Assembly: GCF_011305995.1 (NCBI RefSeq)
Contig: NZ_CP049910.1
Span: 682,001 to 746,000 of the forward strand
From: Diaphorobacter sp. HDW4A
Lineage (GTDB): Bacteria; Pseudomonadota; Gammaproteobacteria; Burkholderiales; Burkholderiaceae_C
Length of the DNA stretch: 64,000 bases
Direction of reading: 5' to 3'
Part shown: positions 8,845 through 18,279 of the stretch, piece by piece
Layout: every line of letters starts with the position of its first letter
How positions within the stretch are numbered: position 1 is the first letter of the stretch
The notes under the pieces: model-generated
What the model saw: the letters and a program-made list of their open reading frames with translations, nothing else
Told to the model about the DNA's origin: nothing
The model's database searches: none
Position numbers and translations under genes: made by a program

Positions 8845-10086
8845 ATGAGCCCTAGCACCAGCGATTCCCCGTTTGGCGAGCCCGATCGGACCCTCTCAGC
8901 GCCCCGAGCCGTGGCGTTTTCCTGGGTGCGTCCGCTCCCGCTGGCCATCGCGCTGATCGCCGGGATGGCCCTTGTTGGCTGTTCGCGCAAGGAGCCGGCA
9001 CCCGAGCCGATTCGTGCGGTCAAGCTGCTCACCGTGGGCGCATCGCCCCTGCACGCCCAGCTCGAATACTCGGCCGAGGTGCGCGCGCGCGTGGAGTCGC
9101 GCGTCGGCTTTCGCGTGCCGGGCAAGATCGTGCAGCGGCAGGCCGAACTCGGTCAGCATGTGAGCGCGGGCCAGGTGCTTGCGCAGCTCGATCCGCGCGA
9201 TTACCAGCTCTCGGCGCAGGCCGCGCAGGCGCAGGTGAACGCGGCGAAGACGCAGCGCGATCTGGCGCAGGCGGACTTCAAGCGTTATTCCAAACTGAAG
9301 GAGCAGAACTTCATCAGCGGCGCCGAGCTTGAGCGCCGTGAGGCCACGCTCAAGGCCGCACAAGCATCGGTGGATCAGGCCAGCGCGCAGCTCGCGTCGC
9401 AGGGCAATCAGGCGAGCTACACGCGTCTGGTGGCCGATGTGTCGGGCGTGATCACCAGCATCGAGGCCGAGCCGGGGCAGGTGGTCTCGGCCGGAACGCC
9501 AGTGGTGCGCATCGCGCAGGACGGCGCGCGCGACGCGGTGTTCTCGGTGCCGGAAGACAAGGTCTCTCGGGTGCGCGTGGGCCAGGAGGTCTCGATCCGT
9601 CCATGGACCGAAGGCGCGGGACTCAGCGGCAAGGTGCGTGAAGTGGCGGCGAGTGCCGATCCGGTCACCCGCACTTTCCTCGTGAAGGTGGCCATCGACG
9701 GCGCGCAGGTGCCGCCGCTTGGCGCGACGGTCTATGTGGAGCCCAAAGTGCTGGGCCGCGAGGGCCTCATGGCGATCTCGCTGCCGACGACGGCGCTGCG
9801 TCAGGAAGGCGGTCAAACGGCGGTCTGGGTGTTTGACGCCGCGACCAGCACGGTCAAGTCGCAGGTGGTGCAGGTCGCCACGGCGGACGGCAATCAGGCG
9901 GTGATCGCCGCCGGGCTGCTGCCGGGCATGCAGGTGGTTGCTACGGGCGTGCATGTGCTCGCACCGGGCCAGAAGGTCACGGTCTACCAGCCCAAGGGCA
10001 CGACCAACGCCGCACCGGCTGCAGCGCCCGCCGCCGCCCCAGCTTTAGCCGCACAGCCTGCAGCCTCCGCTGCAAGCACCCACTGA
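8845..10086 (+). CDS. RND efflux periplasmic adaptor lipoprotein
   Basis: Membrane-fusion protein bridging an RND pump and an outer-membrane channel. The N-terminus has a long charged stretch, a hydrophobic segment and a lipobox ALVGC with Cys at about residue 46, so it is probably a lipoprotein anchored in the inner membrane. The biotinyl-lipoyl-like block VGFRVPGKIVQRQAELGQ, an alpha-helical hairpin (about residues 115-185, rich in A, Q and K) and a beta-barrel region follow in the normal order. The C-terminus is an Ala/Pro-rich tail. Start at ATG 8845; a TTG lies 12 bases upstream. The pump gene follows after 16 bases. Confidence 0.88.
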   Translation: MSPSTSDSPFGEPDRTLSAPRAVAFSWVRPLPLAIALIAGMALVGCSRKEPAPEPIRAVKLLTVGASPLHAQLEYSAEVRARVESRVGFRVPGKIVQRQAELGQHVSAGQVLAQLDPRDYQLSAQAAQAQVNAAKTQRDLAQADFKRYSKLKEQNFISGAELERREATLKAAQASVDQASAQLASQGNQASYTRLVADVSGVITSIEAEPGQVVSAGTPVVRIAQDGARDAVFSVPEDKVSRVRVGQEVSIRPWTEGAGLSGKVREVAASADPVTRTFLVKVAIDGAQVPPLGATVYVEPKVLGREGLMAISLPTTALRQEGGQTAVWVFDAATSTVKSQVVQVATADGNQAVIAAGLLPGMQVVATGVHVLAPGQKVTVYQPKGTTNAAPAAAPAAAPALAAQPAASAASTH

Positions 10087-10102
10087 CGGATAGGGGCCGC
10101 GC

Positions 10103-13100
10103 ATGTCCACGGAAAATCCGTCTCCGGACTTTGAGCCGAAGAAGCACTTCAATCTCTCGAAATGGGCGCTCGACCATTCCGCACTCACGCGCTACCTGAT
10201 GGTGGTGCTGATGCTGCTGGGCTTCGCTGCCTACTTCCAGCTGGGGCAGGACGAAGATCCTCCCTTCACCTTCCGCGCAATGGTCGTGCGCACCTACTGG
10301 CCCGGCGCGACCGCGCAGCAGGTGGCCGAGCAGGTCACCGACAAGCTCGAGCGCACGCTGCAGGAGGTGCCGTTCGCCGACAAGATCCGCAGCTACTCCA
10401 AGCCCGGCGAATCGCAGATCATTTTTGAAATCAAGGACTCGTCCAAACCCGCCGAGGTGGCGAACGTCTGGTACCAGGTGCGCAAGAAGATCGGCGACAT
10501 GCGCTACACCTTGCCGGGCAACATCCAGGGACCGTTCTTCAACGACGACTTCGGTGATGTGTATGGCGTGATCTATGCGCTCTCGGGTGATGGCTACAGC
10601 TACGCCGAGCTCAAGGACTTCGCCGACGACACGCGCCAGAAACTGCTGCGCGTGAAGGATGTGGCCAAGGTCGAGCAGTTCGGCGTGCAGGACGAGAAGA
10701 TCTGGGTCGAGGTCTCGCAGAAGCGCCTCGCGCAGATGGGGCTCGACTTCAACAGCGTGCTGCAGCAGCTCGGAGCACAGAACGCGGTGGAAAGCGCCGG
10801 TGCCGTCAACACACCTCAGGACGTGGTGCAAGTGCGCGTGGGCGGCCAGTTCAACAACGTGGAGCAGCTGCGCGCCATGCCTATCCGTGGCGGCAGCAGC
10901 AATGGCAACCAGATCCGCCTTGGCGATATCGCCGAGGTGCATCGTGGCTATGTCGATCCATCGGCAGTGACGATGCGCTTTGACGGGCGCGACGTGATCG
11001 GCCTCGGCATCTCCATGACCAAGGGCGGCGACATCATCGCGCTTGGCAAGGCCCTGCGCGCAACCACGGACCAGATCCAGACCACGCTGCCCGTCGGCCT
11101 CACGCTCGCGCAGGTACAGGACCAGCCCGCGTCGGTGGCCAATTCGGTCAACGAGTTCGTCAAGGTGCTGATCGAGGCCGTGGTGATCGTGCTCGCGGTG
11201 AGCTTCATCTCGCTTGGTTTGCACAAGGGCGGGCGCTTCGGCTGGTACATCGACTACCGCCCGGGGCTGGTGGTCGGCATCACCATTCCGCTGGTGCTGG
11301 CCGTCACCTTTCTTGCGATGAACTACTTCGGCATCGGGCTGCACAAGGTGTCGCTTGGCTCGCTGATCATCGCGCTCGGCTTGCTGGTGGACGACGCCAT
11401 CATCGCCGTCGAGATGATGGTGCGAAAGATGGAGGAGGGCCACGACAAGGTCACCGCCGCCACCTATGCCTACGACGTCACCGCCAAGCCGATGCTGACC
11501 GGCACGCTGATCACGGCGGCGGGCTTTCTGCCCATCGGCATCGCCAAGTCGGTGACCGGCGAGTACACGTTCGCGATCTTCGCTGTCACGGTCATCGCGC
11601 TGGTGCTCTCGTGGCTGGTGTCGGTGTATTTCGTGCCCTATCTTGGCACGCTGCTGCTCAAGGTGAAACCGCACGATCCGAACGCCCCCCCGCACGAGCT
11701 GTTCGATTCACCGTTCTATGCGCGCTTTCGCAGCGTCGTGGGCTGGTGCGTGGACCACCGCTGGATCACCATCATCGCGACCATTCTGATCTTCGCGGCC
11801 GGCATCATGGGCATGGGCAAGGTGCAGCAGCAGTTCTTCCCGGACTCGAGCCGTCCCGAGATCATGGTCGATATCTGGTTCCCGGAAGGCACCTCGTTCG
11901 CGGCCAATGAAGAGGTGACCAAGCGCCTCGAAAGCCGGTTGATGAAGGAGGAGGGCGTCGCCAGCGTCGCGACCTGGATCGGCTCGGGCACGCCGCGCTT
12001 TTATCTGCCGCTCGATCAGGTGTTCCCGCAGACCAACGTGTCGCAATACATCGTGCTGGCCAAGGACTTGAAGCAGCGCGAGCTGATCCGTCTGCGCTTG
12101 CCCAAGCTGCTGGCCGAGGAATTTCCCGAAGTGCGTGGCCGTGTCAAGCTGCTGCCCAACGGCCCGCCAGTGCCCTATCCGGTGCAGTTCCGCGTGGTTG
12201 GCAGCGACCCGGATCACCTGCGCAAGCGCGCCGACGAGGTCAAGGCCATCATGCGCGCCAACACCAACATGCTGGGCGTAAACGACAACTGGAACGAGTC
12301 CGTCAAGGTCGTTCGCCTCGAGGTCGATCAGGCCAAGGCGCGCGCGCTCGGCGTGACCAGTCAGGCTATCGCGCAGGCATCGCGCACGATGTTCAGCGGC
12401 ACGACTATCGGTCAGTACCGCGAGAACGACAAGCTCATTGACATCGTGCTGCGCCAGTCGCCCGACGAGCGCGAAGCGATCTCCGACATCGCCAATGCCT
12501 ATCTGCCTACGGCCAGCGGCAAGTCGATCCCGCTCACGCAGATCGCCAAACCGGTGTTCACCTGGGAGCCCGGCGTGATGTGGCGCTGGAACCGCGACTA
12601 CGCGATCACCGTGCAGGGCGAAATCGTCGAAGGCCTGCAGGGTGCGACCGTCACCGCGCAGCTCGAACCGCAGCTCAAGGCGCTCGAAGCCAAGTGGAAG
12701 GAGCAGGGCGACTACGGCGCGCTGATCCAGGTGGCTGGTGCCGTCGAGGAAAGCAGCAAGGGCTCGGCTTCCATCGTTGCGGGTGTACCGATCATGCTGT
12801 TCCTCGTGTTCACGCTGCTCATGCTGCAGTTGCATAGCTTTAGCCGCTCGGTGCTGGTGTTCCTCACCGGACCGCTCGGCATTGCGGGTGTGGCGGCGGC
12901 GCTGCTGCTGCTCAACCGGCCGTTCGGCTTTGTCGCGCTGCTTGGCGTGATCGCGCTCATGGGCATGATCCAGCGGAACTCGGTGATCCTGATCGACCAG
13001 ATCGAGCTCGACCGGGAAAAGGGCGTGCCTGCCCGTACAGCGATCATCGAATCCGCAGTGCGCCGCATGCGCCCCATCGTGCTGACGGCCGCAGCCGCCG

Positions 13101-13255
13101 TGCTCGCCATGATCCCGCTGTCACGCAGTGTGTTCTGGGGGCCGATGGCGGTCGCCATCATGGGCGGACTGATCGTGGCCACGGTGCTCACGCTGCTTGC
13201 TCTGCCTGCGATGTACGCTGCGTGGTTTCGGGTAAAGAAGCCCCAGCAGGAATAA
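10103..13255 (+). CDS. RND multidrug efflux permease (AcrB/TriC-like)
   Basis: Inner-membrane proton-driven exporter of 1050 aa with the usual twelve-helix plan: one helix near the N-terminus, a large periplasmic loop, six helices, a second loop and five more helices. The paired aspartates of the proton relay are in GLLVDDAIIAVEMM (about residues 428-441). An AGGGG ribosome site precedes ATG 10103. No outer-membrane factor gene follows, so the pump must borrow a TolC-like channel from elsewhere. Substrates are not predictable; similarity in motif style is to the TriC-like branch. Confidence 0.9.
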   Translation: MSTENPSPDFEPKKHFNLSKWALDHSALTRYLMVVLMLLGFAAYFQLGQDEDPPFTFRAMVVRTYWPGATAQQVAEQVTDKLERTLQEVPFADKIRSYSKPGESQIIFEIKDSSKPAEVANVWYQVRKKIGDMRYTLPGNIQGPFFNDDFGDVYGVIYALSGDGYSYAELKDFADDTRQKLLRVKDVAKVEQFGVQDEKIWVEVSQKRLAQMGLDFNSVLQQLGAQNAVESAGAVNTPQDVVQVRVGGQFNNVEQLRAMPIRGGSSNGNQIRLGDIAEVHRGYVDPSAVTMRFDGRDVIGLGISMTKGGDIIALGKALRATTDQIQTTLPVGLTLAQVQDQPASVANSVNEFVKVLIEAVVIVLAVSFISLGLHKGGRFGWYIDYRPGLVVGITIPLVLAVTFLAMNYFGIGLHKVSLGSLIIALGLLVDDAIIAVEMMVRKMEEGHDKVTAATYAYDVTAKPMLTGTLITAAGFLPIGIAKSVTGEYTFAIFAVTVIALVLSWLVSVYFVPYLGTLLLKVKPHDPNAPPHELFDSPFYARFRSVVGWCVDHRWITIIATILIFAAGIMGMGKVQQQFFPDSSRPEIMVDIWFPEGTSFAANEEVTKRLESRLMKEEGVASVATWIGSGTPRFYLPLDQVFPQTNVSQYIVLAKDLKQRELIRLRLPKLLAEEFPEVRGRVKLLPNGPPVPYPVQFRVVGSDPDHLRKRADEVKAIMRANTNMLGVNDNWNESVKVVRLEVDQAKARALGVTSQAIAQASRTMFSGTTIGQYRENDKLIDIVLRQSPDEREAISDIANAYLPTASGKSIPLTQIAKPVFTWEPGVMWRWNRDYAITVQGEIVEGLQGATVTAQLEPQLKALEAKWKEQGDYGALIQVAGAVEESSKGSASIVAGVPIMLFLVFTLLMLQLHSFSRSVLVFLTGPLGIAGVAAALLLLNRPFGFVALLGVIALMGMIQRNSVILIDQIELDREKGVPARTAIIESAVRRMRPIVLTAAAAVLAMIPLSRSVFWGPMAVAIMGGLIVATVLTLLALPAMYAAWFRVKKPQQE

Positions 13256-13366
13256 TAGAGGAGAAGGGGGATTTCGATGCCAAAGTCCGGCTAGAATCCC
13301 CGATTCACCAATTTCCGGTGGCGCAGGAATGAATAATTCCGACCCCGCCGAGACAATGAACAACCC

Positions 13367-13453
13367 GCGCGGGTGGCGAAATTGGTAGACGCACCAGGTT
13401 TAGGTCCTGACGGTGGCAACACTGTGCGGGTTCGAGTCCCGCCCCGCGCACCA
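13367..13453 (+). tRNA. tRNA-Leu (anticodon UAG)
   Basis: Acceptor stem GCGCGGG pairs with CCCGCGC, followed by A and an encoded CCA at 13451-13453. The D arm is GCG-AAATTGGTAGAC-GC. The anticodon loop TTTAGGT gives UAG, the variable arm is long as in class II tRNAs, and the T loop is GGTTCGAGTCC. It reads CUN leucine codons. Confidence 0.95.
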
Positions 13454-13499
13454 GTTTGGTGCCCGAATACTGAATCGGGCCCAGTCCTTGGATACGGCA

Positions 13500-13538
13500 A
13501 AGCCCGTCCACTTGAAGAAGTGGACGGGCTTTTGTTTT
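13500..13538 (+). terminator. Intrinsic terminator after tRNA-Leu
   Basis: A perfect 14-pair stem, AAGCCCGTCCACTT with AAGTGGACGGGCTT around the loop GAAG, is followed by TTGTTTTG. It ends the tRNA-Leu transcript. Confidence 0.85.
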
Positions 13539-13572
13539 GTGGCTTAGCGAAGAGTCTGGGGCTGGGCTTGGT

Positions 13573-13854
13573 TCAAACGGTGGTCTTGAGCAATTTTTCA
13601 CGCAGGATGTCATTGGCGCGTGTCTGCCATCCGGGGCCCGTCGATTTGAGCGCCGCCAGCACGTCCGGATCGAAGCGGATGGTGGTGGATCTCTTGGCGT
13701 CCGCCTTCGTGCTGCCGACAGGGCGCCCGCGTTTGCGGGCCGTGATCGTCTCAGGTGTGTGGACGACGGCGAATTGACCGGCGCTGGCTTCTTTGAGTGA
13801 TGTACACATGCTGGGGATGGGATGTCCAGCATCCTTTTCGGCGGACTTGAGCAT
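13573..13854 (-). CDS. BrnA-like antitoxin, translated from an internal start
   Basis: Small 93-aa protein with a basic linker (KRGRPVGSTKADAKR) and a C-terminal STTIRFDPDVLAALKSTGPGWQTRANDILRE block. That block is the ribbon-helix-helix signature of BrnA-type antitoxins, which bind the toxin and repress their own promoter. The frame continues upstream to an ATG at 13896 that overlaps the toxin stop as ATGA, the usual coupled start. A TAG codon at 13884-13882 interrupts it after four codons, so only the ATG at 13854 yields this product. Whether that start is used is unknown. Confidence 0.65.
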   Translation of the reverse strand: MLKSAEKDAGHPIPSMCTSLKEASAGQFAVVHTPETITARKRGRPVGSTKADAKRSTTIRFDPDVLAALKSTGPGWQTRANDILREKLLKTTV

Positions 13855-13892
13855 TTTTTCAATGTCGATGTGCTGGAGGTCCTACTGGGATT

Positions 13893-14194
13893 TCATCCTC
13901 GGTTTTTCCTTTTGATGTCGTAGGGGGTCACCGAGCTCCGTTCCGCTTTTGCATAGATCGTTAGCAGCAACAGGCATCCATCGGCGCTCTGGCGGTAGTA
14001 GATCACTCTTGCCCCGCCGCGTTTGCCATGTCCATGGCAGCCCATCTGACCTTGCGCGCGCCTTCCGTGCCTGGTATCGCGTCGCCTTCGGGAGGATGCT
14101 CGGCAAGCCAAACGATGAAGTCGAGCCGTTCGGACTCGCTCCAGATGTGTGCGACCTCTCTTTGGAAGGTTGGAGTTTCGATGACCGTGAGCAT
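13893..14194 (-). pseudogene. Frameshifted RelE/HigB-type toxin
   Basis: The first part, from ATG 14194, reads MLTVIETPTFQREVAHIW and then FIVWLAEHPPEGDAIPGTEGARKVRWA, typical of HigB/RelE-family mRNA-interferase toxins. The matching C-terminal part, GKRGGARVIYYRQS to PYDIKRKNRG, lies in another frame ending at 13893. The frames switch near 14028-14038, so the upstream frame stops at 14003 and no full toxin can be made without frameshifting. The gene lies just upstream of the antitoxin with a four-base overlap of stop and original start, the normal toxin-first layout. Confidence 0.7.
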
Positions 14195-14704
14195 GATTAT
14201 TGCGTAGTAACAATAAAATAAACGGATGGCCTTCCGTCTTGTCGAAAATTCGTGTTGGTTTGTATCCAGCGGCTCGCGCAAACTGTGCGATCGAGGATTG
14301 GGCGATTTGGTGACAGTTTGTTCACGACGTCCGGAAATCCATGACGTAGCCGAGCCTGAGGTGCGGCTGTTTCCATGCCTTGAAACGGCGATGGGCTGCA
14401 CCTCGATGGATTGGGTTTTCATTCGGGAAGTGCCGTCTCGAGAGCGGGAGGAGGGAATCCCGAGGCCCATCCCCAACCGCGCTGGGTATAATCATTGGCT
14501 TCGCGCAATCCCGGGCCAGATTTCGTCTGGCTTTTTGCTCGCGCGATAGAAATCTAAGTTTTAGATATTGATGTGGGCGAGACGCCAGCTTTTTGATGGA
14601 GCTGCGAGCCTCGTGCACGAGACACGTGAGACTTTGGCGGAACACGGTGCAGACTGCTTGCACTGCAGTCAGCTCGGTCCACAGCCCTGATACTAGGAAC
14701 TACC
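14195..14704. other. Non-coding interval upstream of tig
   Basis: No convincing gene. The open frames here have no recognisable sequence and are out of keeping with the surrounding codon use. The only structured part is a -10-like TATAAT at 14487-14492 and a terminator-like hairpin at 14515-14536, described separately. Confidence 0.5.
14515..14536 (+). terminator. Short intrinsic terminator upstream of tig
   Basis: GCCAGA-TTTCG-TCTGGC is followed directly by TTTTT. It begins about 22 bases downstream of TATAAT (14487-14492), so a transcript started there would end after roughly 35-40 bases unless read-through occurs into tig. Confidence 0.55.
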
Positions 14705-16018
14705 ATGGCCGTAACTGTTGAAAATCTTGAAAAGCTCGAGCGTAAGATCACGCTGAGCCTGCCCGTTGCCTCGATTCAGAGCGAAGTTGACTCGCGCCTG
14801 AAGCGTCTGGCTCGCACCGTGAAGATGGACGGCTTCCGTCCGGGCAAGGTGCCGATGAGCGTTGTGGCTCAGCGTTATGGCTATTCCGTTCAGTACGAAG
14901 TGATGAACGACAAGGTCGGCGAGGCATTTGCCCAGGCTGCCAACGAAGCCAATCTGCGTGTTGCCGGCCAGCCCCGCATCACCGAAAAGGACGGCGCACC
15001 GGAAGGTGAAGTGTCGTTCGACGCTGTGTTCGAAGTGTTCCCCGAAGTGAAGATTGCTGATCTGACTTCCGCTGAAGTGGAAAAGGTTTCCGCTGAAGTG
15101 ACCGACGCCGCGATCGACAAGACGCTGGACATCCTGCGCAAGCAGCGCCGCACCTTTGCACAACGTGCCAAGGACGCTGGTGCTGAAGACGGCGACCGCG
15201 TGACCGTGGACTTCGAAGGCAAGATCGACGGCGAGACTTTCGCTGGCGGCAAGGCTGAAGAGTTCCAGTTCCTGGTCGGCGAAGGCCAGATGCTCAAGGA
15301 ATTCGAAGACGCAGTGCGTGGCCTGAAGGCTGGCGAAAGCAAGACTTTCCCGCTGGCTTTCCCTGAGGACTATCACGGCAAGGAAGTGGCCGGCAAGACT
15401 GCCGACTTCCTCGTGACCGTCAAGAAGATCGAAGCCGCTCACCTGCCCGAAGTGAACGAACAGTTCGCCAAGTCGCTCGGCATCGCCGACGGCACAGTGG
15501 ACGGTCTGCGTGGCGACATCCGCACGAACCTCGAGCGCGAAGTGAAGTTCCGCCTGCAGGCTCGCAACAAGCAAGCCGTGATGGACGCTCTCGTGTCCAA
15601 GGCCGAGCTGGAACTGCCGAACGCTTCCGTGCAAGCCGAAATCGCGCGTCTGCGTGACAGCGCAGTTGCCGATCTGAAGCAACGCGGCATCAAGGACGCC
15701 GACAAGGCCGAGATCCCTGAAGACGTGTTCCGCCCACAAGCCGAGCGCCGCGTGCGTCTGGGCCTGGTGGTGGCTGAACTGGTCAAGGCCAACAAGCTGG
15801 AAGCTACCCCCGAGCAACTGAAGGCGCATATCGACGAGCTAGCGGCTTCCTACGAGAAGCCAGAAGACGTGGTGCGTTGGTACTTCAGCGACCGCAACCG
15901 TCTGGCCGATGTGGAAGCCGTTGTGATTGAAAACAACGTGACCAACTTCGTGCTGGAAAAGGCCAAGGTCAACGAGAAGGCGATTTCCTTCGACGATCTC
16001 ATGGGCGCTCAGGCCTGA
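14705..16018 (+). CDS. tig: Trigger factor
   Basis: Ribosome-bound chaperone and peptidyl-prolyl isomerase, 437 aa. The N-terminal ribosome-binding domain carries GFRPGKVPM near residues 44-52, equivalent to the GFRxGKxP signature. The FKBP-type middle domain begins near residue 155 (DGDRVTVDFEGKIDGE), and the C-terminal arms follow. AGGA precedes ATG 14705. It leads the conserved tig-clpP-clpX-lon order that links folding of new proteins with proteolysis. Confidence 0.97.
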   Translation: MAVTVENLEKLERKITLSLPVASIQSEVDSRLKRLARTVKMDGFRPGKVPMSVVAQRYGYSVQYEVMNDKVGEAFAQAANEANLRVAGQPRITEKDGAPEGEVSFDAVFEVFPEVKIADLTSAEVEKVSAEVTDAAIDKTLDILRKQRRTFAQRAKDAGAEDGDRVTVDFEGKIDGETFAGGKAEEFQFLVGEGQMLKEFEDAVRGLKAGESKTFPLAFPEDYHGKEVAGKTADFLVTVKKIEAAHLPEVNEQFAKSLGIADGTVDGLRGDIRTNLEREVKFRLQARNKQAVMDALVSKAELELPNASVQAEIARLRDSAVADLKQRGIKDADKAEIPEDVFRPQAERRVRLGLVVAELVKANKLEATPEQLKAHIDELAASYEKPEDVVRWYFSDRNRLADVEAVVIENNVTNFVLEKAKVNEKAISFDDLMGAQA

Positions 16019-16074
16019 TACGTCGGGGCATCCTGAACTTGCCGCTATGATGGCGGTGAGTCAAAGCCATGATT

Positions 16075-16110
16075 GGGGCTTGTACTTTGCTGTGCAAGCC
16101 CCATTTCATT
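16075..16110 (+). terminator. Hairpin between tig and clpP
   Basis: GGGGCTTG (16075-16082) and CAAGCCCC (16095-16102) form an eight-pair stem with a 12-base loop, followed by the T-rich ATTTCATTT. It is a weak or partial terminator that may set the ratio of tig to clpP transcripts. Confidence 0.5.
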
Positions 16111-16218
16111 TCTGGTGACCTGAATGGGTTGAGGCCGGGCGGAGTTCGAAGCGACCCGCAGCCAGCCGATTTGGGACGGTTAGTACCAATTTCGTACGAT
16201 ATCTCTCTGGAGTAATAC

Positions 16219-16827
16219 ATGAGTGCACTGGAAACGCAGGCCTTGGGCATGGTTCCCATGGTGATCGAGCAGTCGGGACGCGGCGAGCGTTCCTACGACA
16301 TCTACTCGCGTCTGCTCAAGGAGCGCGTGATTTTCCTGGTGGGCGAGGTCAACGACCAGACCGCCAACCTCGTTGTGGCGCAGTTGCTCTTTCTGGAGAG
16401 TGAAAATCCCGACAAGGACATTTCGTTCTACATCAATTCCCCCGGCGGCAGTGTGACGGCCGGCATGGCGATCTACGACACCATGCAATTCATCAAGCCT
16501 GATGTGTCGACGCTGTGCTGCGGGTTTGCGGCCAGCATGGGCGCATTCTTGTTGGCGGCAGGGGCCAAGGGCAAGCGTTTTTCGTTGCCGAACTCCAAGA
16601 TCATGATCCACCAGGTTCTGGGTGGCGCCCGTGGTCAGGCAACCGACATCGAAATTCACGCGCGCGACATTCTGCGCACCAAGGAGCAGATGAACCGCAT
16701 CCTGGCAGATCGTACCGGGCAGTCGTATGAGAAGGTCAAGTCCGACACCGAGCGTGACTATTTCATGACGGCTCCGGAAGCCAAGGAATATGGCCTCGTG
16801 GACGAGGTCATCTCCAAGCGTCCTTGA
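16219..16827 (+). CDS. clpP: ATP-dependent Clp protease proteolytic subunit
   Basis: Serine peptidase of 202 aa that forms a double heptameric chamber fed by ClpX or ClpA. The catalytic residues are visible: Ser106 in GFAASMGAF and His131 in [10 protein letters not shown], with the Asp in the TERDYFM region. The N-terminal segment before SYDIYSRLL is the usual short propeptide. GGAG lies eight bases before ATG 16219. clpX follows after a structured 186-base interval. Confidence 0.97.
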   Translation: MSALETQALGMVPMVIEQSGRGERSYDIYSRLLKERVIFLVGEVNDQTANLVVAQLLFLESENPDKDISFYINSPGGSVTAGMAIYDTMQFIKPDVSTLCCGFAASMGAFLLAAGAKGKRFSLPNSKIMIHQVLGGARGQATDIEIHARDILRTKEQMNRILADRTGQSYEKVKSDTERDYFMTAPEAKEYGLVDEVISKRP

Positions 16828-16835
16828 TGGGTGTT

Positions 16836-16853
16836 GGCGCCGAATGCGGCGCC
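16836..16853 (+). repeat. GGCGCC hairpin after clpP
   Basis: GGCGCCG (16836-16842) pairs with CGGCGCC (16847-16853) around AATG, nine bases after the clpP stop. No T run follows. It may stabilise the clpP mRNA 3' end. Confidence 0.45.
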
Positions 16854-16870
16854 GTAGCCACCAAAGGCAT

Positions 16871-16966
16871 GGCGCTTCCCTGATGCCACTGTCAAAAATG
16901 GTGATTTCGTTCGGTTTTTGACCGGAAGAAAACCCATAAAAGGCATCAGGAGAAGCGCCGTTTTTT
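16871..16966 (+). other. Nested inverted-repeat element between clpP and clpX
   Basis: An outer stem joins 16871-16887 (GGCGCTTC...CTGATGCC) with 16942-16959 (GGCATCAGG...GAAGCGCC), 17 pairs with one bulged base. An inner stem joins GTCAAAAA (16891-16898) with TTTTTGAC (16915-16922). GTTTTTTATTT follows the right arm, so it can act as an unusually large terminator or attenuator ahead of clpX. Its mini-element-like shape is also compatible with a small mobile repeat. Confidence 0.6.
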
Positions 16967-17013
16967 ATTTCGTTATCATCAGACTACGTTCCTTGTCATA
17001 AGGCATTGTTTCC

Positions 17014-18279
17014 ATGGCCGAGAAAAAAGGCTCTTCCAGCGAGAAAAACCTCTACTGCACCTTCTGTGGCAAAAGCCAGCACGAGGTGAAGAAGTTGATC
17101 GCCGGTCCGTCCGTGTTTATTTGCGACGAGTGCATTGATCTGTGCAACGAGATCATCCGTGATGAGCCTCAGGCGAGCGACAACGGTCGCGAAGGTCGTG
17201 GCGATCTGCCCACGCCTGCAGAGATCAAGTCGAACCTCGACAACTATGTGATTGGTCAGGAAAAGGCCAAGCGCACGCTCGCCGTGGCCGTCTACAACCA
17301 TTACAAGCGTCTGCGTCACAAGGACCGGGCCGGTAAGGACGACATTGAGCTCTCCAAGAGCAACATCCTGCTGATCGGCCCGACCGGCTCCGGCAAGACG
17401 CTGCTTGCACAAACACTCGCACGCCAACTCGACGTTCCTTTTGTGATGGCCGATGCCACCACACTGACCGAGGCCGGTTATGTGGGTGAAGACGTCGAAA
17501 ACATCGTTCAGAAGCTGCTGCAAAGCTGCAACTACGAGGTGGAGCGGGCGCAGCGCGGCATTGTCTACATTGACGAAATCGACAAGATCTCGCGCAAGTC
17601 CGACAACCCCAGCATCACCCGTGACGTGTCGGGCGAGGGCGTGCAGCAGGCGCTGCTCAAGCTCATCGAGGGCACGATGGCGAGCGTGCCTCCGCAAGGC
17701 GGCCGCAAGCATCCGAATCAGGACTTCCTGCAGATTGACACGACCAACATTCTGTTCATCTGTGGCGGCGCGTTTGCGGGCCTCGAGAAGGTGATCGAGA
17801 ACCGTACGGAAGCGTCTGGCATCGGCTTTGGCGCGATGGTCAAGAGCAAGAAGCAGCGCTCGGTCTCCGAGGTGTTCCAGGAAATCGAGCCGGAAGATCT
17901 GATCAAGTTCGGTCTGATTCCTGAGCTGGTTGGTCGTATGCCCGTGGTCACATCGCTGGCCGAACTGAGTGAAGACGCACTGGTGCAGATTCTGACCGAG
18001 CCCAAGAACGCGCTCGTCAAGCAGTACAGCAAGCTGCTTGCGATGGAAGGCGTGGATCTTGAGATTCGTCCTGCTGCACTCAAGGCCATTGCACGCAAGG
18101 CGCTGGCCCGTAAGACCGGTGCGCGTGGTCTGCGCTCGATCATGGAGCAGGCGCTGATCGGCACGATGTTCGATCTGCCGACCACCGACAACGTGGAAAA
18201 GGTCGTTGTGGACGAATCCACCATCGAAGAAGACCAGTCGCCGCTGCTTGTTTACCGCGAAGCAGCCAAGACGGCCTGA
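17014..18279 (+). CDS. clpX: ATP-dependent Clp protease ATP-binding subunit ClpX
   Basis: AAA+ unfoldase of 421 aa that delivers substrates to ClpP. The N-terminal zinc finger has Cys15, Cys18, Cys37 and Cys40. Walker A is GPTGSGKT at residues 122-129. The first pore loop is GYVGEDVE, and Walker B is [11 protein letters not shown]-terminal small AAA lid follows. All expected residues for an active ClpX are present. It is co-oriented with clpP and lon; the nested hairpin upstream may modulate its expression. Confidence 0.97.
   Translation: MAEKKGSSSEKNLYCTFCGKSQHEVKKLIAGPSVFICDECIDLCNEIIRDEPQASDNGREGRGDLPTPAEIKSNLDNYVIGQEKAKRTLAVAVYNHYKRLRHKDRAGKDDIELSKSNILLIGPTGSGKTLLAQTLARQLDVPFVMADATTLTEAGYVGEDVENIVQKLLQSCNYEVERAQRGIVYIDEIDKISRKSDNPSITRDVSGEGVQQALLKLIEGTMASVPPQGGRKHPNQDFLQIDTTNILFICGGAFAGLEKVIENRTEASGIGFGAMVKSKKQRSVSEVFQEIEPEDLIKFGLIPELVGRMPVVTSLAELSEDALVQILTEPKNALVKQYSKLLAMEGVDLEIRPAALKAIARKALARKTGARGLRSIMEQALIGTMFDLPTTDNVEKVVVDESTIEEDQSPLLVYREAAKTA

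Noticed and set aside
13367..13453. Defective tRNA-Leu because of a C-A mismatch at the top of the anticodon stem
   Set aside because: The remaining four pairs, the long variable arm and the T arm are intact, and A43 can pair in the variable arm, so the tRNA is probably functional.
13367..14194. Genomic island inserted at tRNA-Leu
   Set aside because: A toxin-antitoxin pair follows the tRNA, but no integrase and no repeat of the tRNA 3' end was found downstream, and tig follows in normal context.
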